DNA of 64,000 nucleotides from a virus: positions 145,125 to 209,124 of the IMG/VR virus record IMGVR_UViG_3300042502_001233; one strand, 5' to 3'. The notes beneath the pieces were generated by a model that did not search any database, was not told where the DNA came from, and saw only the letters and a program-made list of their open reading frames with translations. A program made the position numbers and the translations under genes. Positions 9,008-18,200 of this stretch are shown piece after piece (position 1 is the first letter of the stretch; the number at the start of each line of letters is the position of its first letter).

Positions 9008-9295
9008 TTAATACCCAGCAAACGTATGTCTAGGGTTATTTACTTCAATTTTAGCATTACCAAAATCAATATCCTGTTCACTCATTACATCATAATGATA
9101 ACCATCTGCATAAATTGGTTCTGTTGTTACATTACCTTCATTATCATAAGTTCCATCAGTTAATGTGATTTCACCTATTTCAACAACTGCTTGAATACCT
9201 TGTTGGTAATTACCTTCTACATCAATTACATTCTTTGTAATTAAGTCAGTTAGTGCTGTTTCTTTGTCTGTGTATTTTAGTTTTGATATGTTCAT
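9008..9295 (-). CDS. Small protein of the fibre cluster
   Basis: 95 acidic residues starting MNISKLKYTDKETA. It is not recognised by family. Its position between fibre genes, 1 base from the gene upstream, suggests a fibre assembly factor or small tail component. The start MNIS resembles the MNIT start of the small gene at 11733-11870, which occupies the same place relative to the other fibre unit. Confidence 0.55.
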   Translation of the reverse strand: MNISKLKYTDKETALTDLITKNVIDVEGNYQQGIQAVVEIGEITLTDGTYDNEGNVTTEPIYADGYHYDVMSEQDIDFGNAKIEVNNPRHTFAGY

Positions 9296-9296
9296 A

Positions 9297-11252
9297 TTAT
9301 AAAGTTGTTAAGTTTTGTAATTGTGTATTGGTCAACCTTGTCTTAAATAGTGCAACATTGTTTATAAAATCATTAAAAAAGTTACCATTACTTCTATTTT
9401 GTCCTAACCCAACTCTATTTTGACCTGTTATATTATAAGTATTAGTTATAACAGTTGTTTCTTGATTACCATTTATAAACATAACAGTATCTCCTGACTT
9501 GTATGCTAATGCAATTTTTAACCTAACATTATTAGTAAATGTTGATGTACTAGCAACACCTGCTAAAGAACCTGTGTTTCCGACTATATCAAAATATATT
9601 TTTCCATTTGTAAATTTGTAAAGTTCAATTCTGACTGTTGTTTCATTTATAGCAGTTGACAAAAATACTCCCGTATTAGAGAAAGATGTAATATAAACAT
9701 CTGCAAATAGAGTTCCTTCACTTTGTCCAATCAATGTACTTGCATTTGTATTTCTAATCACATCAGCATTTCTTGTAACAGCAGCAGTTGTTGTTGGTAT
9801 ATAAGAAGTTGCATTTGTACCTACTTCTAATTGAGCACCCCACAAAAATACTGAAGTTGTAAGTGTATTGTTTTGGGTTCTTGTGGCATTTGCAGAATTT
9901 ACTATAAAAATTGAAAAATTAGTGCTATTAGTTGTAGTTGATACAAATACCATTTCACAACGATACCAACCATTCCCTACATTAGTAATTTTAGATGTTG
10001 GTAAATTACCAGTTAAAGTACCTAAAGTACCTGTTACTCCATTGTTTAAATCAAAATTAGCAAACATACCACCTATTGCACCATTTACCCATAACTGTAT
10101 AAAATTATTAGTGTCTTTTTTTGCAAAAACAGTATAAGTATATGTTGTACCAATTGTAAAAGATATGTTAGAATGAAAAATATAATGAAAACCTGAAGTA
10201 CCATCAGCAGTTAGTTTATTGGTATTCTCTAATCCACTTGGTGATAGTTCTACTGTAGCAGTTACATTTGAATTAATAATTGTCCAATTTGTTGCTAAGA
10301 AGTTCTCACTTTGTAATACTAAATTAGTTCTTTGTGGTTCAACCAATATACTTGGACAACTTGCATTTGAATAATCTATTCTTGGTATATTAAATCCTGT
10401 TGAAACTGGTAAATATTCTTTTGCTAAATCACCATCGACTAACTGAGCACCCCATACATAAACACCATCAACACCATCAGCAATTGTTTTTACAGTATCA
10501 CCTAACCCAACACCAAATCTGTTATTTGTTGCTGAAACACCCATATTTGACGTAAATCCAACACTATACCAACCATCACCAACATCTTCAATAAAAGGAT
10601 TTGTAATATTTACTCCTGTATCAGTTATTATACCTAATTGTAAATCAACTTCAACATATCTACCACCACTCATACTTGTTGCACCACCATACATAACTCT
10701 AATTCTATTTAACCCATTATATTTTAAGTAAAAGAATACTGTACATTCATTTCTTGCAACAAATGAGGTAGAAACTACATTCACACCTAAAGTACCAGTA
10801 AAAGCATAAGTATTACCACTCACTCCTACTAAACTATCAGCACTCATTGTACCATTTGGAGCCATAATAGCATTTGGTGTAATAGAAGTTCTTTGCTTAG
10901 TCCAATAAGTATTTTCAAACTCTTCACTTCTATTAAATAAATTATAAGGTACATTTTCAATCAATCCATCTGAATTAACCCTTGTTGCTCTGGTTGCTCT
11001 TGTAACACTCATATCACCAGTTGCATCACTTGGTACTACACTATACAACAAAGTTTCTTTATAAGCATTTGGTGTTACTATTAAAGAAGCATTGTCTAAT
11101 AAACTTTGATTATCTAATTGAGTTAGTTGTGCTTCTAAACAACTTTCTGCTTCAAATTGACCAAAGTCTGTTAAAACTCTTGCTTTAAATGCTTGTATTA
11201 AATTCTTTATTTTTGCCCCTAATGTAAAGAACATCATTCTTCTTATACTCAT
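9297..11252 (-). CDS. Tail fibre/adhesin with carbohydrate-binding-like modules
   Basis: 651 residues. After an N-terminal segment of about 90 residues come two tandem jelly-roll-like modules, each introduced by a block of the kind NLFNRSEEFENTYWTK or NLVLQSENFLATNW and closed by YVWGAQLVDGDLAKEYLPVS or FLWGAQLEVGTNATSYIPT. This layout is common in phage head-fibre and tail-spike proteins. The final 170 residues look like a LamG/concanavalin-type sandwich (GTLFADVYI, IALAYKSGDTVMFINGNQ). Likely role: binding surface polysaccharide of the host. Adjacent minus-strand neighbours are separated by one base, so they are co-transcribed. Confidence 0.7.
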   Translation of the reverse strand: MSIRRMMFFTLGAKIKNLIQAFKARVLTDFGQFEAESCLEAQLTQLDNQSLLDNASLIVTPNAYKETLLYSVVPSDATGDMSVTRATRATRVNSDGLIENVPYNLFNRSEEFENTYWTKQRTSITPNAIMAPNGTMSADSLVGVSGNTYAFTGTLGVNVVSTSFVARNECTVFFYLKYNGLNRIRVMYGGATSMSGGRYVEVDLQLGIITDTGVNITNPFIEDVGDGWYSVGFTSNMGVSATNNRFGVGLGDTVKTIADGVDGVYVWGAQLVDGDLAKEYLPVSTGFNIPRIDYSNASCPSILVEPQRTNLVLQSENFLATNWTIINSNVTATVELSPSGLENTNKLTADGTSGFHYIFHSNISFTIGTTYTYTVFAKKDTNNFIQLWVNGAIGGMFANFDLNNGVTGTLGTLTGNLPTSKITNVGNGWYRCEMVFVSTTTNSTNFSIFIVNSANATRTQNNTLTTSVFLWGAQLEVGTNATSYIPTTTAAVTRNADVIRNTNASTLIGQSEGTLFADVYITSFSNTGVFLSTAINETTVRIELYKFTNGKIYFDIVGNTGSLAGVASTSTFTNNVRLKIALAYKSGDTVMFINGNQETTVITNTYNITGQNRVGLGQNRSNGNFFNDFINNVALFKTRLTNTQLQNLTTL

Positions 11253-11253
11253 A

Positions 11254-11736
11254 TTACGTTCTTTGATTTATTGAATAAATTATTTCTGTTGGTTCAATAT
11301 ATGTTGCAAATACGTAATTTACCTGACCAGTAGTATAATTACCACTACCACTTAGTTTTTTATATTCAGAACTAAACGTAGGTGTTGTAACACCACTATG
11401 TATTAATATATTTGTAACACCTAACAAACCACCTGTAACATTAGCCGTGATACCTGTGGCTGTTTCTGGTGAAGTAAGTGTACCATACACTCTATCAGTT
11501 GTAAAAGACAAAGTAACACCTGTAGTAATTGATGCAGCTGTTGGTAAAGGTGTATAACCTAAAACAGTTGGAATTGTCTTATTCTCCCATAATTGTGTTG
11601 ATGGTGTATATGCAAGAACTTGACCAGCTGTTGCACACTTATTATTAACTTCCTCATTTAACCTTATTCCACGTGCAGCAGCTTCTTTAACAGCTTCTGG
11701 GTAATCACTATATGATTTTAATTTAATATCTATCAT
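11254..11736 (-). CDS. Chimeric fibre tip protein
   Basis: 160 residues in three parts. Residues 1-34 (SYSDYPEAVKEAAARGIRLN) resemble the start of a small helical phage domain found in unrelated proteins. Residues 35-62 (AGQVLAYTPSTQLWENK) are encoded by an 84-bp stretch identical to one inside the large fibre gene 11881-14646. The last 95 residues are homologous to the C-terminus of 8406-8990. The gene therefore appears assembled by recombination from other tail genes. Its start overlaps the stop of the small gene upstream by 4 bases. Confidence 0.65.
   Translation of the reverse strand: MIDIKLKSYSDYPEAVKEAAARGIRLNEEVNNKCATAGQVLAYTPSTQLWENKTIPTVLGYTPLPTAASITTGVTLSFTTDRVYGTLTSPETATGITANVTGGLLGVTNILIHSGVTTPTFSSEYKKLSGSGNYTTGQVNYVFATYIEPTEIIYSINQRT
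11553..11636. repeat. 84-bp perfect direct repeat, copy 1
   Basis: Identical to 12354-12437. It encodes the stretch from ATAGQVLAY to VLGY in the small fibre protein. Identity stops abruptly at both sides, as expected from a recent recombination or gene conversion. Confidence 0.9.
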
Positions 11737-11870
11737 AAGTTATTATCTTTTACAAACTGCTCAGTGTTTTCAACCGTATATAATATTACTTGACCATCTA
11801 TTTCTACACTAATTTGTGTATCATTGTGAATGATGTATCCGTGTTCTAATAATTCTTTTGTTATATTCAT
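11733..11870 (-). CDS. Very small fibre-cluster protein
   Basis: 45 residues starting MNITKELLEHGY. The frame is open further upstream, but that part lies inside the preceding gene, and ATGs at 11876 and 11870 follow directly after its stop. The second was chosen because it matches the MNISK start of the gene at 9008-9295. Acidic, with no known family. Probably an assembly protein or minor tail component. Confidence 0.45.
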   Translation of the reverse strand: MNITKELLEHGYIIHNDTQISVEIDGQVILYTVENTEQFVKDNNL

Positions 11871-11880
11871 AATCATATTT

Positions 11881-14646
11881 TTAATTTTTTGTAATTCTAT
11901 AAAAATCTCCAAATGTTGCAGGTTGGTCATTTGTTGAATGTGAAATAGCAAAAATTATAAATTGGTCCACATTCCAGTTTATAGATACATTATTTGATGT
12001 TGGTAATGAACCTATATCTGATGCTGATGAAACAGTTGAATTTATAACTCTAGTATTTGCTCCTTTGATTGCCAAATTTCTTGATATTTGAAAACTTCTA
12101 GTTGATGTACCAGAGTTACCTATAGCTACTTGTATAGGACTTCCCGTTGATAAATTATTTGTTGTATTAGCATAAATTATTGAACTTGTAATACTTGTTT
12201 TTGCTAGCAAAGCAACCCATCTAAAAAATATTTCAACAACATCACCAGCAGCAAATGTTCCAGCTGGAATAAGTTGCACATAAGTAGGTGTAATAATAAG
12301 AGTGTTAGCAACACTTGTTCCATCTAATGCTGATGACCAAGTTTGTGATGGTATATAACCTAAAACAGTTGGAATTGTCTTATTCTCCCATAATTGTGTT
12401 GATGGTGTATATGCAAGAACTTGACCAGCTGTTGCACCACTTATACTTACATCAGACAATGTTTCTAATGAAAATGGTAAATTACTTGCAGGTACAGGAA
12501 ATGTTGTTCTTACAGGACTTGTCCCACCAAATTGAAATTCATAACTTGGGTTTGAACCACTACCTATTCTGTCAGCATAATACTTAACAACTATTCTATC
12601 TGTTACTAAAAATGTTCCGTTATTCAATAAAGCAGCTGCTAAAAACTCTGTATAAACATTTGTGTTCACAGGTGCTGTTTTATTAGAAGTAGAAATAAGT
12701 GTTTCAGTACCAACTGAATTTCTATGATAAACTTCATAGTAGAACTCAGCAGTACCACTACCACTCACTCTTCTTACATTACCTATTGTTAAAAGATTGA
12801 TAATCCCTGGGTTACCAATAAGTACACCAGCTTCACTTGATAAAGCAGCAATGAATTGTCCTGTTGTTGTAATTGCACCTGTTGGTATATCAACTGGTGT
12901 TGTATTATAATCAGGGTCATCAATAGAAGTTACTAATTTAAAGTAAGTTGCAATATCGCTTGAAACATTAGTTGCAAATAAGTTTAAGTTGGAAGGTAAT
13001 TGGTCTGCTGTTACAAAAGGACTAGTTCCATCATCACCATCATTTATTAGTTGAGAAGTGTTGGTAGGAATATCATTTAAAAGTGCAATAGTACCACCAG
13101 CATTTGGTAATTTATAAGCACGGCTATCAGTAAGTAATCCAGTTGAAATACGAGCCATAATAGTACCATCTTTAGATAATACTGTCTGTCCATCTTCATC
13201 TGCACTAGCATTTGTACCGAATAGATTTACATTGTTAAAAGTGTTTTCAAAACCTGATTCTCTACCAAAAGCATTTACATCATTACCACTATTACCAATA
13301 CCAGCACCTTCCCCAATAGCATTTTGATTTTGACCACTATTGTTTTGACCAGCCTTTATACCTAAAGCATTTTGATTATCACCTGTATTTACAGAACCTG
13401 CTCCAGGTCCTAGAGCATTCTGATTTTGACCTGTATTGTCTGTACCAGCACTTGAACCCAATGCATTTTGATTTCCAGCTTGGTTGTTTTGACCAGCACC
13501 TGAACCCAATGCATTTTGACTATCAGCTTGGTTGTTTGCTCCAGCACCTTCCCCAATAGCATTTTGATTTTGACCACTATTGTTTTGACCAGCATATTGA
13601 CCAAAGGCATTCTGATAATCACCTTGATTATCAAGACCAGCAGATTCACCAAATGCATTTTGATTACTACCATTGTTATTTTGGCCAGCACTAAAACCTA
13701 AAGCATTTTGATTAATCCCAGTGTTGTCTGTACCAGCATAAAAACCTAAAGCATTTTGATTAATCCCAGTGTTGTTTCTACCAGCATAAAAACCTAAAGC
13801 ATTCTGATAATCACCTTGATTATCAACACCAGCAGATTCACCAAATGCATTTTGTTTATCACCAAAATTATTAACACCAGCAGCATAACCAAATGCATTT
13901 TGATTATCAGCTTGATTTTGAAAACCAGCTAACCCACCCAATGCATTTTGATTACTACCATTGTTATTCTTACCAGCATTAAAACCTAATGCATTTTGAT
14001 TTACTATTCCAGTATTATTATCACCAGCACCAGTTCCAGCATTGAAAACACCATTATTTAAATCGTGATTATTATCTTGGATTTGTTGAAGTGTTGGGAT
14101 TGGTAAACCTAAATATGTTGTTGCTGATATTGTTGTTGCAGATAAACCATTAGTGAAAATAGTTGACCCAGAAACTGTACCACCAGTAAACGGAGTTGTT
14201 GTGTTAAACCCACTTACGCTAAATGTACCACCAGTATTGTTTGTAAACAAAGCAGTTCCGTTATTATAAGTACCACCAGTAACAAACACGTCAAAAGGTG
14301 TTGTCGACCCAGTATAAAACCCAGAAACGGTAAACGTACCACCTGTATTGTTTCTAAATACAGCTGTTCCGTTTGAATATGTCCCACCAGTAACAAACGT
14401 ATCTTGTGTTGAAACACCTGTAAGATTCGAACCATCACCATAATACGTTGTTGCGCTAATAATCGTTGCCAAGGTATTTCCGTTAAACACAATTAGGTTT
14501 TCACCTAAGTTTATTGTTGTGTTACCACTACATGATATTATGTTGTTGCTATATAATGCAGTACACGCACTAAATATATCATTCCCATCTGCTGAATCGA
14601 TAATATAAGTTTCGTTGATACTTAAAGATTTGTTTATATTGTTCAT
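11881..14646 (-). CDS. Long tail fibre with 16-residue beta-roll repeats
   Basis: 921 residues. The N-terminal third holds copies of a shaft module (VTGGTY, then GT-F-NNTGGTF, then VSGF). From about residue 215 to 470 there are sixteen tandem 16-residue repeats of the form NQNALGFNAGKNNNGS, with invariant QNA-G and AG-N positions. This periodicity is like the left-handed beta-roll of trimeric YadA-type adhesin heads. The C-terminal part carries the common fibre linker NTSQLINDGDDGTSPF and a Ser/Thr-rich tip. A probable trimeric receptor-binding fibre. Its start overlaps the stop of the gene upstream. Confidence 0.75.
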   Translation of the reverse strand: MNNINKSLSINETYIIDSADGNDIFSACTALYSNNIISCSGNTTINLGENLIVFNGNTLATIISATTYYGDGSNLTGVSTQDTFVTGGTYSNGTAVFRNNTGGTFTVSGFYTGSTTPFDVFVTGGTYNNGTALFTNNTGGTFSVSGFNTTTPFTGGTVSGSTIFTNGLSATTISATTYLGLPIPTLQQIQDNNHDLNNGVFNAGTGAGDNNTGIVNQNALGFNAGKNNNGSNQNALGGLAGFQNQADNQNAFGYAAGVNNFGDKQNAFGESAGVDNQGDYQNALGFYAGRNNTGINQNALGFYAGTDNTGINQNALGFSAGQNNNGSNQNAFGESAGLDNQGDYQNAFGQYAGQNNSGQNQNAIGEGAGANNQADSQNALGSGAGQNNQAGNQNALGSSAGTDNTGQNQNALGPGAGSVNTGDNQNALGIKAGQNNSGQNQNAIGEGAGIGNSGNDVNAFGRESGFENTFNNVNLFGTNASADEDGQTVLSKDGTIMARISTGLLTDSRAYKLPNAGGTIALLNDIPTNTSQLINDGDDGTSPFVTADQLPSNLNLFATNVSSDIATYFKLVTSIDDPDYNTTPVDIPTGAITTTGQFIAALSSEAGVLIGNPGIINLLTIGNVRRVSGSGTAEFYYEVYHRNSVGTETLISTSNKTAPVNTNVYTEFLAAALLNNGTFLVTDRIVVKYYADRIGSGSNPSYEFQFGGTSPVRTTFPVPASNLPFSLETLSDVSISGATAGQVLAYTPSTQLWENKTIPTVLGYIPSQTWSSALDGTSVANTLIITPTYVQLIPAGTFAAGDVVEIFFRWVALLAKTSITSSIIYANTTNNLSTGSPIQVAIGNSGTSTRSFQISRNLAIKGANTRVINSTVSSASDIGSLPTSNNVSINWNVDQFIIFAISHSTNDQPATFGDFYRITKN
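12354..12437. repeat. 84-bp perfect direct repeat, copy 2
   Basis: Identical to 11553-11636 and located in the C-terminal part of the 921-residue fibre gene. It is probably the donor copy, because here it lies inside an uninterrupted fibre domain. Confidence 0.9.
13236..14003 (-). repeat. Sixteen tandem 48-bp coding repeats
   Basis: 768 bases equal sixteen units of 48 bases. Each encodes a 16-residue beta-roll unit with conserved QNA, G and AG positions. Units differ from each other but several are near-identical, as in a repeat array that grows and shrinks by recombination. Confidence 0.85.
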
Positions 14647-15710
14647 TATGTTGTTGTTGTTGTACCTAATAATTTAAAAGAACCTTGTGTAAGGTTATTT
14701 TTATATACTCTAATTTTTATCACATCGTTAGCGCTTAATATCAAAGGTGATGACAATACTGTTCCATCAAAAATACCCACACCATTAGCGCTAACAACTA
14801 TTCTACTTATATTTAATATTTCTGTTAATATTGTAAAATTAACATCATATTTAAGAATGAATTCAAATTCATTTTTTGCTCTAGGTTTAAATAAAAAACT
14901 AAAATTAGCTTCGTTATTTTTGTTGCTACTATCAAAAATTATATCGTTATATAGTTTAGCTTCATCAATCTCCATAGCAATTAGGGTTCTATTTATTGAC
15001 GGAACCACTTCATACTCTTCTTCATCTAACAAATAACCCAATAATTTTAGTTCAAATAGTTGGACGTAAAATCTTTTATTTTCAAAATCATCAATATTAC
15101 TTTCATCACCTATATTTTCTAAATGCAACGGCATTGGATGACCTTTAACATCAATATAACATTGTTTAGATTGAAAAGCTCTTTGCATTAACCTATTAAA
15201 TTTGTTTAACTGTCTTAGTTTGGTTGCAAATATTCTAACTTCGTAAGTTAAATCTACACTGGTAGGTTGCGGTATCTTGTACATATCTACACCTTTTCTT
15301 GCCCCATCCCATGTTGGAACTTTTACCATTGTGTAGGTACGATTTCCTGGTATGTTCCATAATCCAGCTTGGTTTTGACCTTGTTGAATATCTGGGTTTC
15401 TTACAACAGTTATAAATGGCATTCTTATGTTTTTATATTCATCAGTAAACTCCCAAGTTTTTGTAAACTCAGTCCATCTTTGAATCGTTAAAAAAATAAC
15501 TGGGATTCTTTCTCCTTCTAGACTCATATAAAATCTTTCGTCATTTTTTAACGTTTCAATAACCGCTTCATCCATGTCTTCTTCTAAAACACCTCTCGGT
15601 AAAAAAGTACCTTTGTCGGTAATACCATCTAGAATTTCTTGTCTTCTTTCTGGCCCAATTTTACTTGGTGTGATATCTATGTTGGTCATATAACCTTTGG
15701 GCATTCCCAT
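14646..15710 (-). CDS. Virion structural protein, neck/tail region
   Basis: 354 residues. The first 270 are compact and rich in aromatic and charged residues (VIFLTIQRWTEFTKTWEF, GLWNIPGNRTYTMVKVP, IDVKGHPMPLHLE). The last 80 form a separate beta-rich domain. I recall similar proteins as conserved structural proteins in related phages but cannot assign a T4 counterpart. Its place between a connector-like gene and the fibre genes suggests a tail-completion, sheath-terminator or baseplate part. Its stop overlaps the next start in the TAATG form, so translation is coupled. Confidence 0.6.
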   Translation of the reverse strand: MGMPKGYMTNIDITPSKIGPERRQEILDGITDKGTFLPRGVLEEDMDEAVIETLKNDERFYMSLEGERIPVIFLTIQRWTEFTKTWEFTDEYKNIRMPFITVVRNPDIQQGQNQAGLWNIPGNRTYTMVKVPTWDGARKGVDMYKIPQPTSVDLTYEVRIFATKLRQLNKFNRLMQRAFQSKQCYIDVKGHPMPLHLENIGDESNIDDFENKRFYVQLFELKLLGYLLDEEEYEVVPSINRTLIAMEIDEAKLYNDIIFDSSNKNNEANFSFLFKPRAKNEFEFILKYDVNFTILTEILNISRIVVSANGVGIFDGTVLSSPLILSANDVIKIRVYKNNLTQGSFKLLGTTTTT

Positions 15711-15728
15711 ATCTTATCTGTTTTTAAA

Positions 15729-16250
15729 TTACATACCTTGGAATTCTAAGTCTTCAATTGTAGTACAAATAATTGTTCTAAATGCACCTTTGTAACCCAT
15801 AATAGTGTGTTTATTATTATAATTTTTAACTCCATCATTAACAACGCTGAAATATCTGATTTCTGTTTCAGTAACTGGATAACCTATATAATCACCGTAG
15901 CTAATCTCAGTATCTAGTTCTTTTAATTGAGCATCATAAATCCCAAAAGTTAATTGTCCATCTTGTAAATATCTTAAACCACCGTTGGAATTGTATGATT
16001 TATTCTCAGCTTCATCCATTATTGGAATCACTTTTAACTCAATTGGTGGGAAATATCTGATACTATTAGCTGATGCTTCACCATATAAATCGTCAGATTC
16101 AGTTAGTTGTCTATCAACTCTGTATAGAATTAAAGTAAAATTACCATCACCTTCGATAGCTTCTCTACCCATTTCAATTTCAAGGTTAAAATCGTCTTCA
16201 GAAAACCATTTATTAACTCTAGTTATCGGTGTTACTTTTTTGTTATCCAT
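15729..16250 (-). CDS. Virion structural protein, probable neck component
   Basis: 173 residues, acidic, no enzymatic motif. It is the first gene of the minus-strand tail operon and has a late-type motif directly upstream. The protein is beta-rich (FTLILYRVDRQL, LTFGIYDAQL, KHTIMGYKGAFRTIICTT). A neck or head-completion role is inferred from position only. Confidence 0.55.
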   Translation of the reverse strand: MDNKKVTPITRVNKWFSEDDFNLEIEMGREAIEGDGNFTLILYRVDRQLTESDDLYGEASANSIRYFPPIELKVIPIMDEAENKSYNSNGGLRYLQDGQLTFGIYDAQLKELDTEISYGDYIGYPVTETEIRYFSVVNDGVKNYNNKHTIMGYKGAFRTIICTTIEDLEFQGM

Positions 16251-16254
16251 AGGT

Positions 16255-16272
16255 TTTATTTTATAAATATTT
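16255..16272 (-). promoter_or_regulatory. Putative late promoter of the tail operon
   Basis: Minus strand AAATATTTATAAAATAAA upstream of the ATG at 16250. A variant of the recurrent late motif. Confidence 0.5.
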
Positions 16273-16299
16273 ATGTTTTAATAATTCTTCCACAAACCC

Positions 16300-16330
16300 T
16301 TGATTTTTATTTTTATTTTCCTTATATTTG
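16300..16330 (+). promoter_or_regulatory. Host-type promoter of helicase operon
   Basis: TTG at 16300-16302, exactly 20 bases, TATATTTG at 16323-16330. It precedes the helicase and glutaredoxin genes and lies back to back with the late motif of the tail operon. Confidence 0.7.
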
Positions 16331-16362
16331 TATATAATAACCAGGATTAAACCACTAATTAT

Positions 16363-18198
16363 TTGATAAATTTAGACGACATAAAAGGACGCTCAGCAAT
16401 ATCTCTATTAGAGAATTACGACGGCATTAACCCTTACATTAAAGGGTTACAAAATCAGTACCTTAAAAACAACAAATTGGCCCTTACGGATAACCAATCC
16501 AAATATATTATAGATAACATTGATAGAGAACCGCTATATATAAATAGAGTGGTAAACATAACTAGTTACTTGGGTGAAGAACTACAAAAAAAACATGAAT
16601 TATCGTTTACACCAGAAAGAGTTCTTATTGAATTTATTTTGGGTGAAACAGATAAATCATACCACATTTATGGAAAGTTTTCAACAAAACAACAATCCAA
16701 AATGTATTTCATCCCAAAAACACAAGTAATTGATGACCCATATTTCGAACCAATCAAAATAGATGTTGATTTTACCAAATACAACGATGTATTGGCTAAT
16801 ACGGGTAAAAAACTATATCAACACCAAGAAGAAGGTATTAAATTTTTGTTGTCTAGAAACGGCTGTATTCTAGCTGACGACATGGGTTTGGGTAAATCGA
16901 TGCAATCAATCATTGCTGCGTTGGAAAGTGGTGCTAAAAAGATATTGATTGTGTGCCCATCAGCCACCAAAATTAATTGGCAACGTGAAATAAACGTATT
17001 TTGTGATGAAACAACAATTATTGATGGCAAAAAATTCAAAGATGCAAAATTTACGATAATAAATTTTGACATTCTTAAAAACTTTCATAGTCTTAAACCA
17101 ACCAAAAGATTAAAAGAAGGTGAGGTTGAGCCAGAACCAATCAGAAACTTAGCCAACGCTGGGTATGATTTATGTATTGTTGACGAAGCTCACTATTTGA
17201 AAAATAACGATAGTATTCGCGGTAAAATAATTGTAGAGTTATCCACAAAGTTTAATATTCAAAAAGTTTGGTTATTGACTGGAACACCAGTTGCAAACAG
17301 ACCAATGGATTTCTTTAATTTATTAAAGATTATAAAGTCTCCTATTGCAGAAAATTGGAAACACTATGCTACGAGATACTGTGAAGGTAGAAAGTTCTTT
17401 AGAACGCTTAAAAATGGTCAGAAAAGACAAATATGGTTAACTGATGGTGCCAGCAATCTAGAAGAGTTGGCTACTAAAACAAAAAATATACTTTTAAGAA
17501 GACTTAAAACTGAAGTGTTGGATATGCCAGACAAAGTCATCACACCCATGCATCATGTGTTAGATTCTAAACAATTATCACAATACGAATATTTATGGGA
17601 TGAGTACATGTTAGCCAAGATAGAAGCTGGTAAAAAAGTTAGAGAAGAACAAAAAGACTTGGTTGAACTTATTTTGCTTAGGCAATTTATAGCACAGCAA
17701 GCTATTCCGTATACAATTGAAATGGCCGAGAACGCGATAGAGATGGGTCGTAAAGTAATTATATTTACTAGCTTTACTGAAGAACTTGAAACAATAACAA
17801 ATCATTTTGGTAAAGCCGCTGTAAAACACAACGGACCAATGAGTACCGCTAACAAACAAAAGTCAGTTGATGCGTTTCAAAACAATGACAAAATTAAAGT
17901 TTTTGTTGGGAATATTAAATCGGCTGGTGTTGGAATTACCCTTACTGAAGGTACTGTGGTTATTTTTAACTCATTCGATTGGGTTCCAGGTTCAAACGAA
18001 CAAGCTGAAGATAGAGCGTTTCGTATCGGACAAAAAAATGATGTTAACGTTTACTATCAATTATTTGATGGTACTATTTCTTCTAGAATGTGGGAGATGT
18101 TAAAAAATAAAAAAAATGTCATATCAACCATTATGGGTGAAAAAGTGATGACAGAAGATGAAATAACAGAATTATTAATAGAACAATTATTAGATTAA
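16363..18198 (+). CDS. SNF2-type DEAH helicase
   Basis: 611 residues. Superfamily 2 motifs in order: Q-like LYQHQEEGIKFLL (about 153), I CILADDMGLGKS (about 167), Ia KILIVCPSATKINW, II IVDEAH (about 271), III LLTGTPVANRP, IV VIIFTSF, V/VI VGITLTEGTVVIFNS and QAEDRAFRIGQ. The last block, with RIGQ, is diagnostic of the SNF2/Rad54/SMARCAL1 branch. Likely roles are DNA remodelling, fork reversal or recombination during replication. The start is TTG at 16363: an in-frame stop lies 5 codons upstream and no ATG is available nearby. Followed 2 bases later by glutaredoxin. Confidence 0.9.
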   Translation: MINLDDIKGRSAISLLENYDGINPYIKGLQNQYLKNNKLALTDNQSKYIIDNIDREPLYINRVVNITSYLGEELQKKHELSFTPERVLIEFILGETDKSYHIYGKFSTKQQSKMYFIPKTQVIDDPYFEPIKIDVDFTKYNDVLANTGKKLYQHQEEGIKFLLSRNGCILADDMGLGKSMQSIIAALESGAKKILIVCPSATKINWQREINVFCDETTIIDGKKFKDAKFTIINFDILKNFHSLKPTKRLKEGEVEPEPIRNLANAGYDLCIVDEAHYLKNNDSIRGKIIVELSTKFNIQKVWLLTGTPVANRPMDFFNLLKIIKSPIAENWKHYATRYCEGRKFFRTLKNGQKRQIWLTDGASNLEELATKTKNILLRRLKTEVLDMPDKVITPMHHVLDSKQLSQYEYLWDEYMLAKIEAGKKVREEQKDLVELILLRQFIAQQAIPYTIEMAENAIEMGRKVIIFTSFTEELETITNHFGKAAVKHNGPMSTANKQKSVDAFQNNDKIKVFVGNIKSAGVGITLTEGTVVIFNSFDWVPGSNEQAEDRAFRIGQKNDVNVYYQLFDGTISSRMWEMLKNKKNVISTIMGEKVMTEDEITELLIEQLLD

Positions 18199-18200
18199 TT

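Noticed and set aside
11733-11951. 72-residue version of the small fibre gene
   Set aside because: Its first 25 codons lie inside the preceding gene. ATGs right after that gene's stop are better starts.
13236-14003. CRISPR array from regular repeats
   Set aside because: Units are coding, contiguous and without spacers.
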